A stretch of 18,618 nt of DNA from JAKAWQ01 sp035549615 (lineage in GTDB: Bacteria; Pseudomonadota; Alphaproteobacteria; Acetobacterales; Acetobacteraceae), in the NCBI GenBank assembly GCA_035549615.1, contig DASZQO010000355.1, positions 1 through 18,618 on the forward strand, given 5' to 3'. Position 1 is the stretch's first letter. Every line of letters starts with the position of its first letter. The translations under genes were made by a program, and so were the position numbers. Of the stretch, positions 14,354-18,618 are shown one piece after another. Below the pieces are notes generated by a model. It did not search any database and was not told where the DNA came from. It saw nothing but the letters and a program-made list of their open reading frames with translations.

Positions 14354-15007
14354 ATGACAGCGAAACTGGCATTGTCCGCCATCATGGGGAGCCTTGCCTA
14401 TCTCGGGCTCGCCATCCTCGGCTGGGGCGGGCTCGCTGCCTTCTTTGCGGATCCGGCCCGGATCGCACTTGCGATCGTGCTCTTTGCCCTGGTCGGCACG
14501 GCGCTCTTCAGCCGCGGCAATCTCAGCCGCGGAGAACGCGAGGATCGCTCCAATCGCTGGGTCCTCATCGCCTTCGCGGTGCTCGGGCTGCTCAGCGCCT
14601 ATCTGCCGGCCTATACCGAGCGGATCGGGTTCTGGACCTTTGGGGGCGAGGGCATTCGCTGGCTGGGCGTCATTCTTTTCGCCGCCGGCGGAGCGCTCAG
14701 GCTCTGGCCGGTCTTCGTGCTCGGGCGCCGGTTCAGCGGGTTGGTCGCGATCCAGCCCGGCCATCGTCTGGTGACGGATGGCGCCTATCGATTCATCCGC
14801 AACCCGAGCTATCTCGGCATGATCGTCACCGCGCTCGGATGGGCGCTCGCGTTCCGCTCAGGCACGGGCCTGCTGCTCACCGCCCTGCTCCTGCCGCCGC
14901 TGCTCGCGCGCATCCGGGCGGAAGAAGCGCTGCTGCATGCGCAATTCGGCGCGGCATACGACGCCTATCGCGCCCGCACCGCCCGGCTCATCCCGGGGCT
15001 TTACTAA
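14354..15007 (+). CDS. Integral-membrane methyltransferase, isoprenylcysteine carboxyl methyltransferase/PEMT-like, 217 aa
   Basis: This is an inner-membrane protein with about five hydrophobic segments (roughly residues 5-30, 37-53, 69-87, 103-122 and 152-184). The C-terminal methyltransferase signature is DGAYRFIRNPSYLGMI (142-157), where most relatives have RHPxYxG, followed by RAEEALLHAQFGAAYDAYRART (188-209), the EE and FGxxYxxY part. Members of this family use S-adenosylmethionine to methylate prenylcysteine carboxyl groups or phospholipid amines in eukaryotes. Bacterial members are largely uncharacterised, so the substrate is unknown. The ATG was chosen over an upstream in-frame TTG (14327), which would add 9 proline/alanine-rich residues. 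It converges on secF with 2 bp between the stops. Confidence 0.87.
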   Translation: MTAKLALSAIMGSLAYLGLAILGWGGLAAFFADPARIALAIVLFALVGTALFSRGNLSRGEREDRSNRWVLIAFAVLGLLSAYLPAYTERIGFWTFGGEGIRWLGVILFAAGGALRLWPVFVLGRRFSGLVAIQPGHRLVTDGAYRFIRNPSYLGMIVTALGWALAFRSGTGLLLTALLLPPLLARIRAEEALLHAQFGAAYDAYRARTARLIPGLY

Positions 15008-15009
15008 GC

Positions 15010-15984
15010 TCAGCCGCGTGCCGATCCGGGGCTCTTGGCCGGCCGCGGCACCGTGCGCGCATCCTGGCGGAGCCGGTTCTCGCCCAGCAGAAGAAGAATG
15101 GGGGCGGCGATGAAGATCGAGGAGGAGGTCCCGACCACGATCCCGAACAGCAGTGTCCAGGCAAAGCCGGAGAGCGACGTGCCCCCGAAGAGAGCGAGCG
15201 GCAAGGCGGCGAGAAACACCGTCGTCGAGGTGCCGACGGTCCGGCTCAGCGTCTCATTGATCGACAGATCGATCAGCTCGCGCAGAGGCATCGATTTGTA
15301 TTTGCGCAGATTCTCGCGCACCCTGTCGTACACCACCACTTTGTCGTTGGTCGAATAGCCGAGGATCGTGAGGATCGCCGCGACCATCACGAGATCGAAC
15401 TGGATGCGCGTGACGACGAGGAAGCCGATCGCCTTGGTCATGTCGAGGATCAGCGTGATCACCGCGCCGACCGCGAACTCCCACTCGAAACGGAACCAGA
15501 TATAGACGAGGATCATCAGGAGGCTGAGGCCGAGCGCGAGCAGCCCCTTCCGGAAGAGCTCGGCGGAGACGCTCGCCCCGATCGCGCTCGTCCCCAGAAT
15601 GCGGCTGCCGGGAGCGGCTTTTTGCAGGGCTGCGGAAATCCGCTGCACCGCCGCCTCGGTCGCCGCGTCGGAGTGCTGCGCTTCGAGGCTGATCATCACC
15701 CCGTTCGCGCTGCCAACGCGCTGCAATCCGGCGCCGCCCAGACCGGCCGCGGCAAAAGCCGCCCGAAGCTGGGCAAAATTCGCGACACTTGGGGTTTCCG
15801 CCTGGATCACGACGCCGCCCTTGAAGTCGATCCCGAGATTGAGGCCCGGATAGAAGAAAAGAATGATCGAGGCGGAGGACAGCACCGCCGAGACCATCAG
15901 GCCGAGGAACCGCCCGCGCATGAAGCGGATCTTCGTATTGTCCGGAACCAGGCGGAAAAGAGGACGGATGAACATCTGGGTCAT
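15010..15984 (-). CDS. secF: Protein translocase subunit SecF, 324 aa
   Basis: SecF is part of the proton-driven SecDF complex that assists Sec-dependent export across the inner membrane. Visible hallmarks are a first transmembrane helix (about residues 27-45) followed by GLNLGIDFKGGVVIQ (47-61), a small periplasmic domain, and a five-helix RND-type block containing WFRFEWEFAVGAVITLILDM. After that comes ILGYSTNDKVVVYDRVRENLRKY, with the aspartate of the conserved ND motif, and then SINETLSRTVGTSTT. The length is normal. Its start overlaps the secD stop by 4 bases (ATGA), so the two are co-translated. A basic C-terminal tail (RLRQDARTVPRPAKSPGSARG) ends the protein. Confidence 0.96.
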   Translation of the reverse strand: MTQMFIRPLFRLVPDNTKIRFMRGRFLGLMVSAVLSSASIILFFYPGLNLGIDFKGGVVIQAETPSVANFAQLRAAFAAAGLGGAGLQRVGSANGVMISLEAQHSDAATEAAVQRISAALQKAAPGSRILGTSAIGASVSAELFRKGLLALGLSLLMILVYIWFRFEWEFAVGAVITLILDMTKAIGFLVVTRIQFDLVMVAAILTILGYSTNDKVVVYDRVRENLRKYKSMPLRELIDLSINETLSRTVGTSTTVFLAALPLALFGGTSLSGFAWTLLFGIVVGTSSSIFIAAPILLLLGENRLRQDARTVPRPAKSPGSARG

Positions 15985-17561
15985 ACCGGCAGGGCGGCCG
16001 GGCGGATGGCGACATACCAGCGCGCCATCAGCAGCCGCGCGACGAGCGTCGCGGTGAAGAGGGTCGAGATGATGCCAAGCGTGATGGTCACGGCGAAGCC
16101 GCGGACCGGCCCGGTCCCGAAGATGAAGAGCATGACGTGCGCGAGCAGCGTCGTCGCGTTGCTGTCGATGATGGTGCCGTAGGCCCGCTTGAACCCGGTC
16201 TCCATCGCGGCGAGCGGCCGCTGGCCGAGTCGCGTCTCCTCGCGGATGCGCTCATTGATCAGGATATTGGCATCCACCGCCATCCCGAGCGTGAGCAGGA
16301 TTCCCGCCATGCCAGGGAGCGTGAGCGTGGCCTGCAGCACCGAGAGCAGCGCCATCAGGATGATCAGGTTCATCACCAGGGCGATGTTCGCGAGCCAGCC
16401 GAACAGCCCGTAGAACGCCCCCATGAATGCAATGACGAGCAGGAAGCCGACGATGAGCGAGATCGTCCCGGCGCGGATCGCGTCCGCCCCGAGCTCGGGT
16501 CCCACGCTTTGCTGCTCGACCACCGTAAGCGGTGCCGGCAGCGCGCCGGCGCGGAGCAGGAGCGCGAGGTCGGTTGCCGACTGGGCGGAGAAGTTGCCGC
16601 TGATCTGGCCGCGGCCGCCGAGAATCGGCTCACGGATCACCGGCGCGCTGATCACCTGGTTATCCAGCACGATCGCGAACGGCCTGCCGACATTGGCCCG
16701 GGTGATATCGCCGAATTCCTGCGCGCCCAGCGAATCGAAGGTGAAGTTCACCACCCACTGGCCGGTCTGCGGGTCCTCACCCGCCTCGGCATCCGTGAGA
16801 TTCGCCCCGTCCACGGCGACCCGCTCGCGCACGGCGAGGCGCTGCCCGGGCTGGCCCTGGACGGGCAGGAACAAATCGCCGGGGGGCGGCGGGCCGCCGG
16901 CAGCGGGATTCGCCGCCTGATCGATCAGATGGAAGGTGAGATGGGCGGTCCGGCCAAGCAACTGCTTGATCCGGTTCGGATCACTGATCCCCGGCAACTG
17001 CACCATGATGCGCGTCGCCCCTTCCTGGGCGATCTGCGGATCGACCACGCCCGTGCCGTCGATCCGGCGGCGGACGATCTCGATCGATTGCTGCATCGCC
17101 GAAGCGGCGCGGGCCGTGAGCGCCGGCCGTGAAAGCGTCACCGCCACCTGGCCCCCTGGCAGGGCCGAGACCGCCAGATCCGGCCGGCTGCCGGGCGCCG
17201 CCTCGGCGGAGGCCATTCCGGAAAGCGCGGCCAGCACCGCGGACTGATCCCCCGGCGTGCGCGGGGTCACCACCACCCGGTCGTGGGCGGTATCGGCCGC
17301 GAGACTATGATAGCCGGTGCCGGAGCGAAGCAGCGTGGTCCGCACGCTGTCGAGCGTATTGCCAAGCTGCTCGCGGACCACCGAATCCATGTCCACCTGC
17401 AGCAGCAGATAGCTGCCGCCCTGCAGATCGAGCCCGAGCCGCACATGCCGCCAGGGCAGCCAGGGTGCCGGCGCCGGAATGATGTTCGGCAGCGAGAGCA
17501 GGATCCCGAGCGCACAGATCCCGAGGATCACCGCCATCTTCGTGCGGGTGAAGAACATCAT
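15981..17561 (-). CDS. secD: Protein translocase subunit SecD, 526 aa
   Basis: SecD pairs with SecF to pull exported proteins across the inner membrane using the proton gradient. Hallmarks are an N-terminal helix (about 9-27) with HVRLGLDLQGGSYLLLQVD (39-57), the periplasmic region with SIEIVRRRIDGTGV and IMVQLPG, and GRGQISGNFS. The sequence then continues LLLRAGALPAPLTVVEQQSVGPELG, and the RND block includes LGMAVDANILINERIREE, whose aspartate belongs to the proton path. A final FGTGPVRGFAVTITLGI follows. The length is typical for alphaproteobacterial SecD. Two adjacent ATGs (17561, 17558) begin the gene and neither has a clear ribosome site. Unlike most relatives, no yajC gene lies just upstream; the 375 bp to the divergent CBS gene carry repeats instead. 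Confidence 0.96.
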   Translation of the reverse strand: MMFFTRTKMAVILGICALGILLSLPNIIPAPAPWLPWRHVRLGLDLQGGSYLLLQVDMDSVVREQLGNTLDSVRTTLLRSGTGYHSLAADTAHDRVVVTPRTPGDQSAVLAALSGMASAEAAPGSRPDLAVSALPGGQVAVTLSRPALTARAASAMQQSIEIVRRRIDGTGVVDPQIAQEGATRIMVQLPGISDPNRIKQLLGRTAHLTFHLIDQAANPAAGGPPPPGDLFLPVQGQPGQRLAVRERVAVDGANLTDAEAGEDPQTGQWVVNFTFDSLGAQEFGDITRANVGRPFAIVLDNQVISAPVIREPILGGRGQISGNFSAQSATDLALLLRAGALPAPLTVVEQQSVGPELGADAIRAGTISLIVGFLLVIAFMGAFYGLFGWLANIALVMNLIILMALLSVLQATLTLPGMAGILLTLGMAVDANILINERIREETRLGQRPLAAMETGFKRAYGTIIDSNATTLLAHVMLFIFGTGPVRGFAVTITLGIISTLFTATLVARLLMARWYVAIRPAALPV

Positions 17562-17659
17562 GACGGGCCGCCGAATTCATTCACTGCTCTGAACCGTCCC
17601 GAAAGGGGGCGGAGAATGACCGCCCGCCGAAGCTCATGCAACCCCGCGCATGCCCCCCA

Positions 17660-17690
17660 CAACGACCCCCGCAACGACCCCCAACGACAC
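17660..17690. repeat. Degenerate tandem repeat, CAACGACCCCC-like, 3 copies
   Basis: Three copies of a unit beginning CAACGAC start at 17660, 17672 and 17682, so the spacing is 12 and then 10 bases. The third copy diverges (CAACGACACCG). This looks like a slippage-prone simple repeat in the secD upstream region. Confidence 0.7.
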
Positions 17691-17707
17691 CGGGGGAGAC
17701 GCTGCCC

Positions 17708-17755
17708 CTGGCGACCGCAGGCTCTGGCGACCGCAGGCTCTGGCGACCGCGCGCT
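17708..17755. repeat. Tandem 16-bp repeat, 3 copies
   Basis: The unit CTGGCGACCGCAGGCT starts at 17708, 17724 and 17740. Copies one and two are identical and copy three differs by GCAG to GCGC near its end. A partial fourth copy may follow (CTGGGCGCC). The repeat sits about 150 bp upstream of secD on minus. Its copy number could vary between strains. Confidence 0.85.
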
Positions 17756-17936
17756 CTGGGCGCCGCTTCGCGCGCCTTTGTGCGCCGCACGTCTTTCTTT
17801 TGCCCCACTCCCCGGGCGGGGGCATGATGCGTGTATGGATGGCCGGTATCTCTATCAACGGGCGAGAACCGGTCCAAATCGTTAAGGATGCGCCCGGCCC
17901 AGGCCGGGTCTCCGCCGCAAGGGAAGGAGTTCGTCT

Positions 17937-18371
17937 GTGACAGTCGCAGCGATTCTCAAGCACAAGGGCCATGAGGTCATTTCCGTGGCACCGACCGCGA
18001 CCATCGCCGAGGTCTCCCGCGTGCTGACCGATCGCCGGATCGGCGCCGTTCTCGTGCTCGATGTCGAGGACCAGCTCCTCGGTATCGTGAGCGAAAGGGA
18101 TATCGTGCACAGCCTCGCCGCCAATGGGAGCCGCACCCTCGACATGACCGCCGGCCAGTTGATGACCCGGGTTGTCCGCACGGTCACGCCGCGCACCACG
18201 GTTCTCGAAGCGATGACGGCGATGACCGGGGGCCGCATCCGGCATCTGCCGGTGGTCGAGCGCGGGAGGCTGATCGGCATGATCAGCATCGGTGACGTGG
18301 TCAAGGCCCGCATCATGCAGCAGGACCACGAGGTGGACAGCCTTCGCGCCTATGTGGCGGGCGCGGCCTGA
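17937..18371 (+). CDS. Two-CBS-domain protein, 144 aa
   Basis: This is a small soluble protein made of a tandem CBS pair, the Bateman module that binds adenine nucleotides such as AMP, ATP or NADH as an energy sensor. CBS1 runs about residues 8-62 (VAPTATIAEVSRVLTDRRIGAVLVLD, then LLGIVSERDIVHSLA). CBS2 runs about 72-128 (VVRTVTPRTTVLEAMTAMTGGRIRHLPVVE, then LIGMISIGDVVKARI). A short tail, EVDSLRAYVAGAA, follows as in stand-alone alphaproteobacterial CBS proteins. It starts with GTG, supported by AAGGAG 7 bases upstream. There is no attached enzyme domain, so it probably regulates another protein by binding. The partner is not visible. It is divergent from secD. Confidence 0.93.
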   Translation: MTVAAILKHKGHEVISVAPTATIAEVSRVLTDRRIGAVLVLDVEDQLLGIVSERDIVHSLAANGSRTLDMTAGQLMTRVVRTVTPRTTVLEAMTAMTGGRIRHLPVVERGRLIGMISIGDVVKARIMQQDHEVDSLRAYVAGAA

Positions 18372-18451
18372 TAGCTTCGGATCGGCCGGTTCGGCGGCAC
18401 GCGCGCGGGAATCCCCATGCCGCCGAAGCCGAGGGGAAACGCAAGCGGGGC

Positions 18452-18484
18452 GGGAGCGTGATGATCGGAAATCATCACGCTCCC
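18452..18484 (+). terminator. Perfect 14-bp hairpin downstream of the CBS gene, terminator candidate
   Basis: Arms 18452-18465 and 18471-18484 are perfect inverted repeats of 14 bases around the loop CGGAA. The structure lies 80 bp after the CBS stop and is followed by GGTTTGTATTT, a loose T-rich run. Its inner arms GCGTGAT and ATCACGC match those of the tandem hairpins that follow, so it looks like a related, longer member of the same family. Confidence 0.6.
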
Positions 18485-18498
18485 GGTTTGTATTTCCC

Positions 18499-18618
18499 GC
18501 GTGATCGGGACCTCCGGTCATCACGCACGCTTTTGTTTTGTCGCGTGATCGGGACCTCCGGTCATCACGCATGCTTTTGTTCTGTCGCGTGATCGGGACC
18601 TCCGGTCATCACGCATGC
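18499..18618. repeat. 44-bp-period tandem array of identical hairpins, running off the window end
   Basis: Three 28-bp hairpin units start at 18499, 18543 and 18587 and are identical. Each has outer arms GCGTGAT/ATCACGC, a CGG bulge, inner arms GACC/GGTC and a TCC loop. They are separated by 16-base T-rich linkers (18527-18542 and 18571-18586) that differ at two positions. The array continues past the window edge. Each unit resembles a terminator (stem followed by CTTTTGTT). It may be a REP-like element, a tandem terminator or a protein-binding array. Confidence 0.85.

Larger units (their letters stand above)
17562..17936. other. 375-bp divergent gap between secD and the CBS-domain gene
   Basis: No convincing gene lies here. 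The gap holds two repeat blocks (17660-17690 and 17708-17755) and must contain the secD promoter on minus and the CBS promoter on plus. I could not pick out either with confidence. A 38-codon open frame (17824-17940) overlaps the CBS start by a GTGA junction but has no recognisable similarity. Open frames through the repeats on both strands are low-complexity Arg/Pro/Ala shadows. Confidence 0.6.

Noticed and set aside
14839..16182. 447-aa plus-strand open frame
   Set aside because: It is antisense to secF and the end of secD, which are certain genes; the composition is a charged shadow.
17581..17877. 98-aa minus-strand frame as a missing yajC
   Set aside because: YajC has an N-terminal transmembrane helix; this translation is Arg/Gly/Ser-rich with no hydrophobic segment.
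17634..18572. 312-aa minus-strand open frame
   Set aside because: It runs through tandem repeats and antisense to the CBS gene. The translated sequence has shadow composition, so it is not a yajC or other gene.
18499..18618. CRISPR-like array
   Set aside because: The 28-bp repeats are identical, but the 16-base intervals are almost the same sequence, far too short and not variable as spacers would be. No cas gene is present.

Overview
The window is GC-rich chromosomal DNA that looks alphaproteobacterial. Supporting signs are a small DUF1127 protein ending in KPFW, a GcvA-type LysR regulator, a SecD/SecF pair with a GYSTNDKVVVYDR motif in SecF, and a two-CBS-domain protein of alphaproteobacterial type. 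Rhodospirillales/Acetobacteraceae is a reasonable guess, but the sequence alone does not settle the family. I saw no phage, insertion sequence, tRNA, rRNA or CRISPR.

Left part (84-7904) is a metabolic block. A divergent pair (DUF1127 protein on minus, LysR regulator on plus) comes first. It is followed by a minus-strand operon with overlapping genes: glutaconate-CoA-transferase-like subunits A and B, then a family III (CaiB/BaiF) CoA-transferase. Divergent from it, and separated by 162 bp that contain a 20-bp inverted repeat, runs a plus-strand trio: a glutamine-synthetase-like ligase, an N-formylglutamate-amidohydrolase-family protein and a cysteine hydrolase of the isochorismatase fold. A strong hairpin separates the trio from a convergent dienelactone hydrolase.

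Middle part (8076-13541), all plus strand: a class II aldolase/adducin-family protein, two DppD/DppF-type peptide ABC transporter ATPases with no permease or binding-protein gene in the window, then two aldo/keto reductases. The 264 bp before the first reductase hold a promoter-like element, a 17-bp perfect palindrome and a possible 22-codon ORF.

Right part (13726-18618) is more housekeeping-like: an unrecognised 174-aa protein, a membrane methyltransferase of the isoprenylcysteine/phospholipid type, secD-secF on minus without an adjacent yajC, and a CBS-domain protein on plus. The window ends inside a 44-bp-period tandem array of identical hairpins.

Working idea (inference): the left block could be a catabolic route for an organic acid or amine. 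The CoA-transferases would activate a carboxylate. The ligase plus two amidohydrolase-type enzymes would form and break amide bonds. The divergent arrangement suggests shared control. No substrate can be named from sequence, and I do not recognise this exact gene set as a described pathway.
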